The position numbers and the translations under genes were made by a program. Positions 21,831 through 35,733 of a stretch of 64,000 bases of DNA are shown here, piece by piece (position 1 is the first letter of the stretch; each line of letters begins with the position of its first letter). Under the pieces are notes generated by a model. That model made no database searches. It had not been told where the DNA came from and saw nothing but the letters and a program-made list of their open reading frames with translations. This stretch comes from Dipteris shenzhenensis (Eukaryota; Polypodiophyta; Polypodiopsida; Gleicheniales), in assembly GCA_047967505.1 (NCBI GenBank), contig CM106539.1; one strand, written 5' to 3'.

Positions 21831-22247
21831 CCTCTCAACTGCTTCCTCTCAACCTCTTCACTTCTCTTGGCCTACTCTAAGCAATCGCCTCCTCTCAAAC
21901 TCTTCCTCCTCCCAACCTCTCTCTTTGCTTGCTCCAATTGTTTCTACGATGGTGAAGAACTCCCCTTCCCTAGACCAAAGAGATCAATTCAATCTTGTGT
22001 GGGTTGCATTTTGAAGGATGATAGGGATGTTGGATTCCTCATGAGTTTAGGTTAATGGAATCTCCAATAGGTCTATTCAAGGTTTCAAGAGATGATAGAG
22101 CAAAGAAAGAGAAGCATTAAGTGAATGGAAATGACTCAAGGTAAAGGTCCAACATATGTACATGGCTTGAGACATGAACTTGACCCTGCAAATCAAACTT
22201 GCTTTCCCTCAAATTGTATTTTTCTCTTTTATGTTATATTTTTTTCA

Positions 22248-22476
22248 TTATGGCACTTCATATGTCCATTCTAATGTGTACGTGTGTCAAGAGAGGGTGT
22301 GGAGCGGAGACATTAGGGGGAGAGGAAGTGAGACAAAGACACACACACACAGAGTTGTGAGGGGTGTAAGGGATAGAGTAGGGCGAGAGAGTAGAGCGGG
22401 GAGGGAGTGAAAATAAAATTAAAAAATAATAATATATATATGTATATATAATGTATGTATGTGTGTGTGTGTGTGT

Positions 22477-22553
<77 letters not shown>

Positions 22554-23918
22554 TGGTGTGTGTGTGCGTATGTGCGTGTGTGATGGATAGTTTTACAAAA
22601 AAGTGAGCGAGCTAGATACAGAGTGAGAGAAAAGGGATTGATTGGCCCACTGGCATCTTTCTTTGCTCCCTATGTGGATATCTTTCCTTCTATTGAAGTC
22701 AAAATCTACCCCTTGGAGTTAATGCTCTTCGGACGGTGTTGTTCCTCCTTAAGAGAGTTAAGTATATTTATATAATGCATGCTACCAAGTACTCAAGGAG
22801 CAGGTGCATATGGAAGCCTCCATCCTATTCCTCTTCCTAGCTTTGATAGTCAAGAATGGCCTGTTCCTTATCCATCCTCTATAGATGCATTTAGAAGGAA
22901 GATGAGATCTGATATTCAAGCATCAATAAAGTTTACTTTTGGTTCAAAATCTGTGGGTGTTATTTGGTTCATGCCCTCCATTATATTTGTTTACTACTTA
23001 TAATCAATTTTCCTCCAAAAAACACAAACACATGTGCTTTGGAGCATGCAAAGCCTTTCTCCCACCAGTGGACCCTTTTGATTAGTCCCCTGATCTCATA
23101 TTAACATTCATTGGACCTCATTCTAGCCTTGATGCTTGCAATATTGCATGTCTCGCGCTATGTACGCTTCCTCTATGTGCCCCCCCATTGCTACTCCTCT
23201 GCTGAAGATGAGGCATGCTACCAACTTAGCTACATGCCCCCCATCTACGCCCTCTACCTCTGTAGCCACATAGTTTCTCTCCTATCTACTACAACTTCTC
23301 CCTACCACCATGTGCTATCGCATCCTCCTTTGATATGTCTATTGGAGCCTCCCCACTACATCTACTACTCCATACGGAGCAATCAATTCCCAGGACACAT
23401 TGTCTTTCACACGGTGACGCTCTTGCCATTGTAATCTACCACCTCTACCACTACCATATCTCCATCATTACAACCATCATCATCTCACTAGCACTAAAAT
23501 CGGCCCCTAGCACCACTCATTAGACCCTATTTAAAATTTTCTTACACATGGTATACCTTGCCACATCATTTGTCCGTGTAGACCACATGCCACCTCTTGG
23601 TCATTTTGTGCTGAATTAAAATGGAATCTTCACCAACAACTTTAGAATATCATATGCCACACATGTGAAGCTCACTTTTGGTATATTAAAGAGCATAACT
23701 CTTTTTATCATTTGTAGATTCGTAATATCTTATGCTATATCTTGGCCAACTTTTATCATCTTTCACACTACTTTTTGAGTTAGTTAACTTTTGATATGAA
23801 CATGCCTGTAATTATCAATTGGACATGAATTTGAGTATTCTTAGGTCAAAACAACAAATTGGAGGATAACAATGATGGTAATTGGAAGTTAAAACTTGTG
23901 AGCATTCTCCAATTGAAG
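22248..23918. repeat. Dispersed repeat family A, copy 2
   Basis: Same orientation as copy 1 (1-1604). The compound microsatellite (22424-22570) is longer here. Homology continues in this copy beyond the point where copy 1 is cut by gypsy sequence, which shows that copy 1 is truncated. Confidence 0.9.
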
Positions 23919-24169
23919 AAATTATGAATAATTGTCTTATAATTAGAAAATTAAGACCAAAACTCCTACAACAATATCAACAACACCCAGTTGAGATTTG
24001 TACATCAAGATGACTAGAGGTGTTTGAATCTACCTCTTATGATTGGAGAATGTAGATATTTAATGATTGGGACTTGGTTTCTATTTCTTGGGTGGTCACC
24101 TCTCTTGCATGGCATGGATTGCCTATAGCCGTCCTCTTTAAAGAAGGCTCATAATCAAAGACCTCTCCT

Positions 24170-24440
24170 TTGATTTTACTTGTGTGCTCCTCCATCTCTC
24201 TCCTCACCATTGTACACTCACGTGATTTGCAACATGATATTAGACAAAGCTTGCTCTTCTTCCTTTTCTACTCTTGCCATATCATAGCTCCCTTTTCTTC
24301 CAACCGTTTTAGATTTCCTAGGCAGTTGATATATTGGATCCCTAAATCTACTCCCTAAATTGATACTTTTTTTTTTAATTAGGAGAATTTTGGCCTCAAT
24401 AGGTGCTTAATATTTATGATTAGAAAACCATCCATAATAT
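24170..24440. repeat. Family B fragment
   Basis: Matches about 20745-20960, including TACTTGTGTGCTCCTCCATC and the T-run followed by AATTAGGA. Confidence 0.8.
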
Positions 24441-24441
24441 T

Positions 24442-24444
24442 TGT

Positions 24445-24490
<46 letters not shown>

Positions 24491-24536
24491 GTTATGGGAG
24501 GGAGGGAGGTATGCATGTATGTATAATGCATGTATG

Positions 24537-24567
<31 letters not shown>

Positions 24568-24835
24568 GAGTGGTGTGTGTGTGTGTGTGATGGATAGTTT
24601 TACAAAAAACTGAGAGGTAGAAACAGAGTGAGAAAAAGGGATTGATTGGCCCATTGGAATCCTTCTTTGCTCCCTGTGTGGATAGTTTTACTTCTATTGA
24701 ATTCAAAATCTAGCCCTTGGATAGTACCATGAGAACATGTCAGGATTTCCATTTAAACATTGGGGATTTAATGCGCTTCGGATGTTGTTGTTCCTCCTTA
24801 AGAGAGTTTGGTATTTTGGGAGAGCACCATTATAC
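24442..24835. repeat. Family A fragment with GT/GA microsatellite
   Basis: Carries the GATGGATAGTTTTACAAAAAA landmark and downstream sequence of family A. It stops near 24835, shortly after the TTAAGAGAGTTTGG segment. Confidence 0.8.
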
Positions 24836-25267
24836 GTCCTCCTATCCTTAGCTTTGGATATGCAACTAGCTTTCTCTAAACATTAAGGGTGGCCACATGG
24901 GAATTAAATTACTCAGCTACCCAATCAACAACAAATGTAAATGCATCCTAGTTAGGGATATGCTTAGATTGGTGTTGAGCCGATAGCTATGGAATTCAAT
25001 TACTCATGCAAATTGCAGCTACCCCTCATCGCACGACAAATGTAAGTGCGGCATATGCTTAGATTGATGTTGAGCCTATAGAGCTATGGAATGGGACTTG
25101 AGATCACCACATCCTTGATAGTAGGTGTAGTGTTCTATGCAATGGTCCCATGCATCTTGAATTCCAATCTCTTAATTGATCAGATTTTGCTATTAAGGGG
25201 CCTCTAGAGGTGACATACGAGTATGTCCCTCTTACAAACAATGACATGGGTTGGGTCCCTCCGCCCA
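24836..25267. other. Spacer, no gene seen
   Basis: No domain, RNA gene or shared repeat recognised, apart from a short internal echo of AGCTATGGAAT near 24985 and 25083. Confidence 0.4.
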
Positions 25268-25710
25268 TGCTCGCCTATGCATTGTGAATGCTTTGGCCAT
25301 GACAAGGAGTTGCCAAAGGGCTTGAAAGCCTTAAATGTATTATTCAAGGCAACATCCTGGTCCTAGGTAGGTAGGGTCACTCTTACAAATCAGTACAGTA
25401 CGGTACCAACAAGCATGCCTTGGAAACAAGTTACATTTGAAATACCCATACACACGTTGCCTTTTTACATTTTTAAACATGATTGCTTACCCATTTCTAT
25501 ACAAATGCATGTTTGGATTTTAACTCTAGTCTAGCTCTCGACCTCTATGTGGCGATAACTACCTTTGAAATATCAATGAAACTCTCCCATCTTCTCCAAC
25601 GCGGTACTACCAACGCTCATTTTTCTTGCACCTATCTTTGTTGTACACATTTCCTTTTTAAAATATCCTTATTTGAGCTCTCTAGTTAGGACTGTCTTCC
25701 ATTAATGAAG
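25268..25710. repeat. Family B fragment
   Basis: Matches about 20340-20745, including GGCCATGACAAGGAGTTGCC and GGTAGGTAGGGTCACTC. Confidence 0.85.
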
Positions 25711-25800
25711 CCTTCAACTTGTTCTGTTTTTGACATTTTGGTCAGTTTACGATCAACCCACCAACTTGAGGCTCATACTAGCTCTTGGTCTAATTTGAAG

Positions 25801-25802
<2 letters not shown>

Positions 25803-25862
<60 letters not shown>

Positions 25863-25882
25863 TATGGGAGGGAGGGAGTATG

Positions 25883-25913
<31 letters not shown>

Positions 25914-25958
25914 AATGAATGTATGTATAATGTATGTAAGTGTGTGTGTGTGTGTGTG

Positions 25959-26014
<56 letters not shown>

Positions 26015-26550
26015 TGTTGTGTGTGCATATGTGTGTGTGTGATGGATAGTTCTACAAAAAAGTGAGAGAGGTGGATACAGCGCAAGAGAGAAAGGGATTG
26101 ATTGGCCCATTGGCATTTTTCTTTGCTTGCTAAGTGGATATCTTTCCTTAGATATCCTTCTACTGAAGTCAAAACCTAGCCCTTGGATAGTCCCACGAGA
26201 ACATTTTAGGATTTCCATTTAAACATTGGGGAGTGAATGTACTTGGGATGGTGTTGTTCCTCCTTAAGAGAGATTATTATCTTTCTATAATGCATGCTAC
26301 CAAATACCTCAAAGAGCAGGTGCATATGGAAGCCTCCGGCCTATTCCTCTTCTGAACTTTGATAGTCAAGAATGGCCTGTTCCTAATCCATCCTCTTTAG
26401 ATGCATTTAGAATGAAGATGACATCTGATATTCAAATATCAATGAAGTTCACTTTTGGTTCAAAATCTATGGGTGTTATTTGATTAATGCCCTCCATTAT
26501 ATTTTGTTTACTACTTCAAATCAATTTTCCTCCACAAAACAAAGACATGT
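25803..26550. repeat. Family A fragment with long GA microsatellites
   Basis: (GA)n at 25804-25858, a TATG/GT stretch, then (GA)n at about 25962-26011, followed by about 500 bases of family A to about 26550. This copy retains the segment deleted from copy 2. Confidence 0.85.
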
Positions 26551-28690
26551 GCATTTGGGGAATTTAGGACTAGGGGTTGGCCAATAGGAAGGCCTCAGCA
26601 TTTTAAAAAATGGAGGTTTTGGAACCTCTTCTGATTGGTGGGACAACTGACAACCATCCACTTTACCTCTAATGACTTTGGTAAAGGTATTTGAAAGATA
26701 ATTGTGGATGTGGCATAATTCTAGACATCAAAGGTGGATGATTCACAATAGATAAGGTTGATCCTAGACCTTGAGATTGTGGAAAGTGGCACTAATCCAA
26801 TGGGTCAAATAAGCTTGTGGCGCCCACCTATTAATGATCCAGATGACCACATATGAGCCCTTTGATAGACTCTTACATCCAATGGTGAGGGATACACATG
26901 GCATCTACACCCTTAGATTAGTGGTGGATCCAATGGTGGATGCATCACATGGTGGCTTTGCATGATTATAATGAGGCACTGACTAGGCCTGCGGTGGCAT
27001 GTGATCCCTTATATCTTAGAAAGATCTAATGGCTAGAGTTTGGCACAATCCATGGTCCCTTATATTAAGGTTGCCATCCAACGATTGAGAGGAGGCAATC
27101 TCCATGCACTGTTCGATGGAACCTCGATCATGCGGCCTAGCTTGTTTTGAGGATGACCATTAGATCTTAAGAAGATCTAATGGCCACGAAATGGTGTTGT
27201 TCGTGCACACCCTTAGATGAACATCTCCATCCAACGACCAAGACCTCATGCACATTGTGCATCGTGGGATTTGTGACGGCCTACCCATAGATGGTGCCAC
27301 ATGTCACTTTCATGTAATAATGCTTGTCTCCTAGCACCACATGCCACTAGCCTACTGACCTTTAGAAGAAAATATGATCCGATGGCTCCAAACAAGTGCT
27401 AGTCACTAGCCCTTGATAGAAAAAGATCCAATGGCCTTAATCTCGATGCATTTGTGACCCATATGATCTAGCTTGGATTAGATTTTTGATACATCCATCT
27501 TGCATCTCACTTGTAGGTAGACAAATAGTGAAAATTTTGTCTTGACCTTGTAAAATCCATTCATTTAATGAATCTTACCAATGGATCTTACAAGGTCAAG
27601 ATCCTAATCCTCTCCTTATGGGGCCCTTTTTAAGTCCAAACTTCCCCTAATGGGGTAGAGAACTACTTGATAATCTCCTAGTAGATACCCAACGTGGGAT
27701 GTTAAGGAAGGTTTCCAAGAGGAAGGCCATTTTATATATCTATTTAGTAAAGAAATTTTTGTAATAAGGTATAATGTAGTCGCAGTATTTGTTACATGAG
27801 ATATGATTATATATATTGGAAGAATAATCATGGCACATGGATTCCTATAAACTGTGACGTAGTAGACACTACAAAGGTAGAGATACATATGCCAAAGGAA
27901 AAAATGCAATGTCTTGAGGTCATAGAGAGTTAGAGCTTGAAGAACATTCAAGAATACATTTCTATCACATTTGATGATAGTGATTTTATCTTTACAACAA
28001 TGAATGGGAAGATAATAAGAATGCAACTTCAAGCAACATCAGTGTTCTACAAAGTGAAGCCTCCTTGTATCTTCGTCATTCATATTGGTATCAAAAGTTT
28101 ATAGTTTTTTTATTTCTAGCAATGAGTCTAGACTATTCTTTCGAATATTTTAAAATGATGATTGATTGCTGAAAATTTATCATGCTAAATTATTCTCATG
28201 CTTTATTACCTAAATTGTATTAAACGTCACCTTTTACTTTCAAGAGTGTTTTGAAAATTCTAGAGTCTACCATATAAAGGCTAGAGGGCTAAACACAACC
28301 TCTATTGTGCTCATCCCCTAGACATAACCTCTTCAACCCCAACTCATACCAGCTTCCACATCCCTCCAATGGCCACACCCCATGAGACATACCATGACTT
28401 CATGGCTTGTACTCACTATTCAAGTAGAGATCTGGGATTATATGACATTTTTAATCATCGCCGTATAGATGTGATGGTGACAAGCCAAAAGTAATGAATA
28501 TGTTAAAGGACGTTATAGAATACATCAATGAAAAAGTTAGACCTGACATGGTCTATTTAGGCATAGATAGATTAGACTGGATTCCTATCAATATCCTTAT
28601 AGAAACGCAACAGTGATACTGGTTTTAGACATAGGTTGCATAGAATATGTAAATCTGTAAGCCCAAAAAGTTATAGAAAAATATAAAAGA
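26551..28690. other. Spacer, no gene seen
   Basis: Contains recurring GATCTAATGG/GATCCAATGG motifs between about 26800 and 27450, which look like a decayed low-copy repeat. Near 28470-28600 a plus frame reads DGDKPKVMNMLKDVIEYIN, faintly like a hAT transposase segment, but it is too short to call. Confidence 0.4.
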
Positions 28691-28862
28691 AGGAAGTGGA
28701 AGGCTGCATAATTCCCAAGTATTGTTTTATATGAAACTTCCATTTCTTTATTCATATAGCAATTTGCTAGTCTGGCTTGTCAGCTGCGTCTTCAAAGTAC
28801 ACTGGCTCTTTTGTGGTGGCCACCACGATGGTAGTCATAAGAGCATAATCAGTGGTTTCAAT

Positions 28863-29949
28863 CTAAATTTCTTTGCCTTTCGGAGCATATGTCAATCTAT
28901 CTAGTGGTGTGGCTTTCCCTAGTAGACCCTCTGAGCTGCTGCTCTTCTCAGGGTGTCTCTGGAAATTCTTGCTCTTCATCATCCTCAACCTTTTTTTTAG
29001 GTGTTTGAGTAACCGATGTGTTTGTATCCTATGCATTTGATGTTTTCCATTCTCATTCTTCATCAAATATGACATCTTTGGAGATTATGACCTTTTGGTT
29101 GAGTGTATCATACAACTTGTATGCTTTGCTTTCTTCACTGTAGCAAACCATGATGCATTTTCATGACTTTACATCCATTTTTTTGCGATGATCATCTTGT
29201 ATGTGAGCATATGCTATGCAACCAAATATGCGCATATGCGCAATGCGTGGCTTGTATCCAATAAATGCCTCATAAGTTGTCATATCCTAAATCGGCTCTA
29301 TTGGAAGCTGATTAAGCAAGTAGTTTGCAATGGCCATTGCTTCTACCCAATACTGATTGAAAAGATGCTTCTCACTGAGTATTGCTCTAGCATTTTCTGC
29401 TAAAGTCCCATTATCCCTTTTTGCTATTGCATTTTGGTGGGGAGTATCTGCACAAGTAAACTATCTTCAAATGCCATTACTTCTGCAAAAGTTCGTTAAT
29501 GTTGAAGACGTATTCATCTCCTCTGTCTGATCTCATGACTTTGATCTTTGTATGTCTGGTTGTCAACCTTGGCTTTGAATTCTTGAAATCTAGAAAATAC
29601 TCTCAAAAAAGACTTTAGATTTCTCTTTAAAAAAGTAGACCCAACAATATGTGCTGTAGCCGTCATCGATGAAAGTCAAGTAATAATGTGAACCATTGGC
29701 GTTGTGGGTCTATGCATAACCCCATACATCTATATGAATCAAATCAAGAATGCCTCTTGCTCGAAAGGTGCTTCTACCAAAATTGGTTCTCTTTTTTTTG
29801 CTAGAGCAACATGCTTCACAAGTATTTCCAAGTAATTGAAGTTTAGGAATTTCAATTGCCAGATTCTAATTTCTTAGCTGCATCAAGGTTTTGAAATGGA
29901 CATGTCCATATCTCTTATGCCATACTATGAAAAGTGGCATAAATTGCTG
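28863..29949 (-). pseudogene. Copia-2 integrase remnant
   Basis: Minus-strand fragments include LIHIDVWGYA, YLTFIDDGYSTY, TPHQNAIAKRDNGTLA, NQYWVEAMAIANYLLN and IFGCIAYAHI, the order and motifs of a copia integrase. The catalytic glutamate position (normally AERKN) reads AKRDN, an inactivating change. Several stops and a frameshift in the core are also present. Confidence 0.85.
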
Positions 29950-30400
29950 CTAAACTGACATGGCATGCAAATCCGGTACTGAAGTTAACATTCTAAACAA
30001 GCATCCTTTCTTGGCTGCTTTTCCTACTAGATGATATCCTCTAGATTTGTCTCTGATCGTCCATTCATCCCCATCAAAGATGACTTGATAGTTGTGTTCT
30101 ATCATTTGCCCAACTGATAAGAGGTTTTTGTTGAGCTTCGGAACATAGAGTACATCTTTCACCAATCCTTTTATACTAGTGAAATGGTTCATAGGGACAA
30201 TGCCTTTCCCTTGAACTAGGTTTGGTGTGTTATCTGCAATGTTAATAAAATTCATTGGCAATCCTTCTAATGGTTTCATCTCTGTGAACCATGCAGATGT
30301 TTTGTCATGTGTGATGATGCACCGCTGTCAATGTACCAAGGATCTCGATCTGCTTGATCAACTTGATAACTACATTTCTCTTCGGAATTGCAATCAATGT
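29950..30400 (-). pseudogene. Copia-2 protease and gag-pre-integrase remnant
   Basis: The 109-residue frame at 29950-30279 has GLVKDVLYVPKLNKNLLSVG and FDGDEWTIRDKSRGY, a copia protease-to-integrase signature. The protease active site lies just upstream (about 30320-30340). The same region is at 55330-55638. Confidence 0.85.
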
Positions 30401-31436
30401 CAAGATACATTGTATTAGTCTTCTACATATCCTCAATTGAAAGATACTTATTATAAGGTTGCATTAGCATAATGACTACGATGTGAATTCCCACCATGAT
30501 GATTTCCTCTTCCATAAGAGTTCCCTTGATTGTTGCTACTAGATTGACCTTGATGCATTCCCTCTTCCTTGAAATATTCCTTTGTTGGATTGATTTCCTC
30601 TTGGATGATGATGTTGATGCTTCGGCGAATGCTAATGCTGTTGATGCTGATTTTGTTAATGATGATGACCACTTCGCTACTGAGATGTTGTACCTTTGCC
30701 TCTGCCTCTGACTTTACCTTTGTCTAAAGCTATAAATACTTGATCCTTGGAATGAACCTTGTATGCTTGAATGGCCTGAATCTTGAGTTCTTCACCAAGT
30801 CACACTGACCGTAGCTCTTCCAATGTTGGAATTTATTGTTGAATGGCAACACCCTAGACTAGATTCTTGTATCCCTTTCCTAGTTCATTCAAGATGACTT
30901 GAACCACTTCTGCAAGATTCAGAGTTTCTCCTACTGCTTCAAGTGGATTGTTGTAAGCCTTATTTTTTAGTATGTAAGCATGATCGATATCATTTCCATT
31001 GTTGAGAAAACTCTGGTTGATCTAGTTTCTCAATGGGAGAATCTTGGATGTGTTCATAGACTCATAAAGAGCTGCTACATATCCCATGCTTCTTTTGATG
31101 TCTTCACTATAATGAGCTGTCCTAGCATGACATCTTGCACATTTTGTTTGATCAAATCATATGCATATTTGTCTTTCTTGTTCCATTCTTCCTATGCTCA
31201 AGAAATGGTAGGATCTACTACAAGTGTGGACACCGTTGGTGCAAGTGTAGACCTTCTTCTTATGCTGCGGCAATGGTGGAAGCTGCTGCTAGATTGCTAG
31301 ATGGTCTATGTGTAAACCCATCGACATACTCCCATTTGTATTAAAGTACAAGAATGGTCTCCATTTGATATTTCCATGAGCCTTAATTTGAGTTGTCTAA
31401 CTTAGTAGATGCCTCCAAATTGATGTCGTTTGTCAT
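30401..31436 (-). pseudogene. Copia-2 gag remnant
   Basis: The minus strand begins MTNDINLEASTKLDNSN at 31436, then a stop, then GSWKYQMETILVL, a copia gag start. Downstream are many stops and a His/Gln/Ser-rich low-complexity segment (about 30450-30700). Confidence 0.75.
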
Positions 31437-33543
31437 GGTCCTTCACCTCTCATGAGGAAGGGAGAGGAGGCAACTCCATTGGCATAATTTCTTACTATGA
31501 ATAAGGTGTTTTGAATGTCACCATTGACAAGGACAATAGGTGGATTGCACTTTAATGCCTGGTAAAAGGAGTTCATTTCACTTTTACTTCTATCTCTATG
31601 TATGCACCTACATACTATCAAGATAGAGCAGAAACGTGGCAGTCTCTTGATGTTCTTAGTGACAATGTTTCTGCTACTAGGTGACTTTAACATGGTTGAA
31701 AACAAAAATCCTGACAGAAGTGCATGTGAAAATCACTATCTGAATCAACTGCAACCTGAACTGTTACTTAAGATAGAACTGTAATATATTCCAATCTATT
31801 ACAAGGCTTCTATGGCAAATGATGTCGGTAATAGCCAAGTGGCTTTATAAGGCTGAAAAATAGCATGCACAATGAAAGAAAAATAGCCGATAAGACTTTA
31901 CAATGAAGGCATGTGAATGCAAAATCAAATAATATACCACTAATCAATCAGCCAATGCCTCTCAAAACTATAAATTCTACTCACTGAAGTGTGGAAGATT
32001 GGGTTTCAGTACATGTGATGATGCAAAACTGCATGTGAGTATAGGGACTAACTCTAAGCAGAAACTATTTGGGAATTTTAGGGCATGGCTTAGATTTGTT
32101 ACTTTTGAGTTCTCTCCCATATGGATTATCTAATATACTTTGATCTACATATAGACAAACCATCAAGTGATGAAAAACACCTGAAAAACAACCAATACTT
32201 CCTTTTCTTTTGTTCTTTTTAAGTGTTATCGATGTAGAGGATTGTGTGTGTGCAAGAAATGGATTTGATGCCAAGGCTAAAAAGTGTGTGATACATGAGC
32301 CAAAATGTGTGCATGATGTGATGAATGTGTAGAGCACAAAAAATCGAGCATTTTTGCTTTTTGGAGCACCCTCAAATTCTTCTTGGATCAACAAAGATGA
32401 GTGGATTTATGTGGAGGGGAAAAAAGGGTGAAAATGATGATGTGGCAATCAGATTCACGTGCAAAACTGTGCCTAGCAAGGGATGTGCCTATGAGGCACT
32501 ATGTGATGTTGCAAGTCTATGCACATGGAGGGTGCCAAGTGTGCCTGTGAAGGGGAAATTGTGCTTGCTAAGGGATTGTGCCATGTGGTAGTGATGAGGT
32601 GTCAGGTGCTTACATAGATGACATGGCAATCTAATGATTTCTCAATGATGACATGGAAATTTGACTTTGACTATTGACATTGCCATTGTGATGATGTGGC
32701 ATTGATGGGCTCGAGAGGTTCACACAATAATGTATGTGAGTATCACATGAACTCAACATAAGAATATATTTAATCTCATTTTTTCTCACATTTTCATTTA
32801 CAGAAGGGTTCAAAAAAAAGATTTTAGGAAAAAATTTGCAGATTGAATAGAAAAAGGGCACATTTTATTAATGAGAATTTCATAGATAAGGGGTTTTATA
32901 AATAGGCCTTGAACGCACATGATACATAGGTTTTATACATAGTGAACCCCCCGAGTTGATGAGTTGGACTTGTGACATGGCATTGTGTTTACGTTACAGA
33001 TAGGACTACAAACATGGCACAAGCGAGGCCACTGATGATGTGGTAAGACAATCCACAATGATGGCGGCATGATTACTACGAGTGATGCGGCAAGGTTGCC
33101 ACATGTCAGATAAGCTGCCATGTGGCAGATAACACAGACATGGTAGGTGATATTATGTGGTAATGTGCTATGGTGCCACATGTGTAGATAGAGTTAGCCT
33201 CAGGTATGGTTAGAAAGCTGCCACACGTCGGTCAACTACCCACCCTTGGTGAGGTAAGATTCCCCAAAATCTATAATATTTTGACATAATATTATTTGAT
33301 GCTCTACACTTGATTTAGATTCAGACGAAATCTATGAAAGATTTCATCGACTCACAAGATTCATCTCCGTGCTGCCAGTCAGTCTTGTTGTTGATGCAGT
33401 GTCTGTTGTCGCTTGTAGAGGTTAGTAGTTGAGTTGACTTGTGGCATGTTAGAGCATCGCTAGCATCAAAGGTAGGAGCTTGTTGTTGAAGTGCTCGATG
33501 GAGGCCGCCCGACAGTGTATGCTGGCTGTGTGACGCCTTGTCA
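31437..33543 (-). repeat. Copia-2 LTR/leader region, minus copy
   Basis: About 2.1 kb upstream of gag, homologous to 52478-54256. A conserved TTTATAAA (32894-32902) is present in both copies and may be the promoter TATA box. The exact LTR borders cannot be set because no second LTR is present. Confidence 0.55.
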
Positions 33544-33904
33544 AACATGAGGTAAACCTTTAAGATATGAAAATTAGAAAAAGCTAGAAAGAGAGAAATA
33601 AGTACCAAGAGTAATCAAGAGTTTGATGGTACCCAAGAGAAATTGAGGGTTTGATGGTACCCAAGAGCAATAAAGATTTCCACATTTGGAGGCCATGGTA
33701 CCAAAAACAGTGTTATGTTGGCCAATCTACTTGCATTCTTCAAGGAAATTACCAATTGTATCTTTGAGAGTACAATGGGAAAATACATTGTAAGGGATTG
33801 ATGGTTGGACTTACCATTCAATTGTTAATCTATTTGAGTTAATTTGAAACCGAAGGCAATGTATTATTCAATGCATTGCTCTAAGATACGAAGAGGTATT
33901 CTAG

Positions 33905-34094
33905 CATCAAAGAGTAGTTCTAAGCTTGTCACTTGGGACTAGACCATTTGTTTATCATGGAGGAGTAGTTCTAATCTAGTCCCTTGGGACTAGACCATTT
34001 GTTTACGAAAGAAGAGTAGTCCCATGCATTGGTCACATGGGACTAGACCATTTGTTTATGAAAGAAGCGTAATTCTAAGCTAGTCACTTGGGAC
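33905..34094. repeat. Minisatellite, about 60-bp unit x3
   Basis: Units carry AGTAGTTCTAA, GTCACTTGGGACTAGACCAT and TTGTTTA in the same order three times, with a fourth partial unit ending GGGACTGTAAC. Confidence 0.85.
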
Positions 34095-35606
34095 TGTAAC
34101 ATTCATTTATTTTGCAATTGCAGGATAAGTTTCATGAGGTGCATGAAAAAGATAACAGGGACAAATATATGACACTAATGAAGCTAAGCATTCTTCCCCT
34201 TCGTTTGATTATTATTTTAGGAAAGAATAATCTAGGAAACCTTCCATCGACTATAATTGCATGTAGGCCCTAAACACCACCCATGATGGGATTTTAACCA
34301 TGTTTAGTTATTATAGCTGAGGACAGCTAAGAAATTAAGCAAGAGGAAATGTCATGACATGAACACCCAATATTTCCCCAAGTTGAATGCTAATCAATAG
34401 GATTAGTTAAGAGAAGAGCATGAGCTCATATGGATCTAAAATCAGACTCATGTTCAGTGAGCTACGGTTATGTTAAGCTATAGGTCATTGCCTAGGGGTT
34501 AAAAAGGGATTAGAACAATTAAAGTGTAGGGAGAGGGCTCAAGGAACCTTAAAAATTCTAGTACCTGAGGTCTAAGGATTTTAACCTATGTTTTAGGGAG
34601 GAATTGAAATGGCACATCTAATGAGGTTTGGCCACTCATGTGGTGTTACCGCCAAAAAAAATTCCATTGTAAATGTAATAAGTAGAAGTGAATATATGTG
34701 TGTGGCATTAATAGAATATAATATGGAGTGGCAAGGGACCAAGGTTGAGGTGGTAGGGCATGTCCATGTGCCACCCTTCCAAGTAAGAGGACCCATAGGT
34801 GTGTTGTACATAGTCCATGGAACAAATAATATAGTATTTATTTATTTGCATGTAACAGTCATTTATTTTGCAGTTGCAAGATACGTTTCATGAGGTGCAT
34901 GAAAAAGATAACACGGACAAATATATGACACTAATGAACCTAAGCATTCTTACCCTTCGTTTGATTATTATTTTAGGAAAGAATAATCTAGGAAACTTCC
35001 ATCGACTATAATTGCATGTAGCCCCCAAACACTACCCATGATGGGATTTTAACCATATTTAGTTATTAGAGCTGAGGACAGCTAAGGAATTAAGCAAGAG
35101 GAAATGTCGTGACATGAGCACCCAATATTTTCCCAAGTTGAATGTTAATCAATAGGATTAGTCAAGATAAGAGCATGGGTTCATATGGCTCTAAAATCAG
35201 AGTCATGTTCAGTGAGATATGGTTACGTTAAGCTATAGGTCATTGCCTAAGGGTTAAACAGGGATTAGAATAATTAAAGTGTAGGGAGAGGGGTCAAGGA
35301 ACCTTAGAAATTCTAGTACCTAAGGTCTAAGGATTAACCTATGTTTTAGGGAGAATTGAAAAGGCACATCTAATGAGGTTTGGCCACAAAAGTGGTGTTA
35401 CCGCCAAAAAAATTTCCATTGTAAATGTAATAAGTAGAAGTAAATATATGTGTGTGGCATTAGTAGAATATAATATGGAGTGGCAAGGCCCCAAGGTTGA
35501 GGTGGCAAGGCATGTCCATGTGCCACCCTTCCAAGTAAGAGGACCCATAGGTTTGTTGTACATAGTCCATGGAACAAATAATATAGCATTTATTTATTTG
35601 CATGTA
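34095..35606. repeat. Tandem duplication, 756-bp unit x2
   Basis: TGTAAC...TCATTTATTTTGCA at 34095 recurs at 34851, and the two units align along their full length. The last third of each (from TGTTACCGCC, 34644 and 35396) also matches 38088-38282, which looks like an LTR start. Confidence 0.9.
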
Positions 35607-35733
35607 GTCTATCGATTGCCATGTCACTCCCACTAACTACCACGTGTCTGTTTGCTGTTTGTCATGTGTCATTCCTACCGACTGTTACGTGTTGGTTGCA
35701 TCCTTATGATGTGGCATTGTTCAAGGCTTTGAG

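Larger units (their letters stand above)
28700..33543 (-). mobile_element. Decayed copia element, family 2, minus copy
   Basis: Reads on the minus strand from a long LTR/leader (33543 to about 31440) through gag (start ATG near 31436), protease (WYID[SG]GAS type near 30330), the gag-pre-integrase segment, integrase and the first residues of RT (KEPVYFEDAADKPD near 28790). The rest of pol and the 3' LTR are missing. Stops are frequent. Positions 30034-33543 are homologous to 52478-55638 in opposite orientation. Confidence 0.85.
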
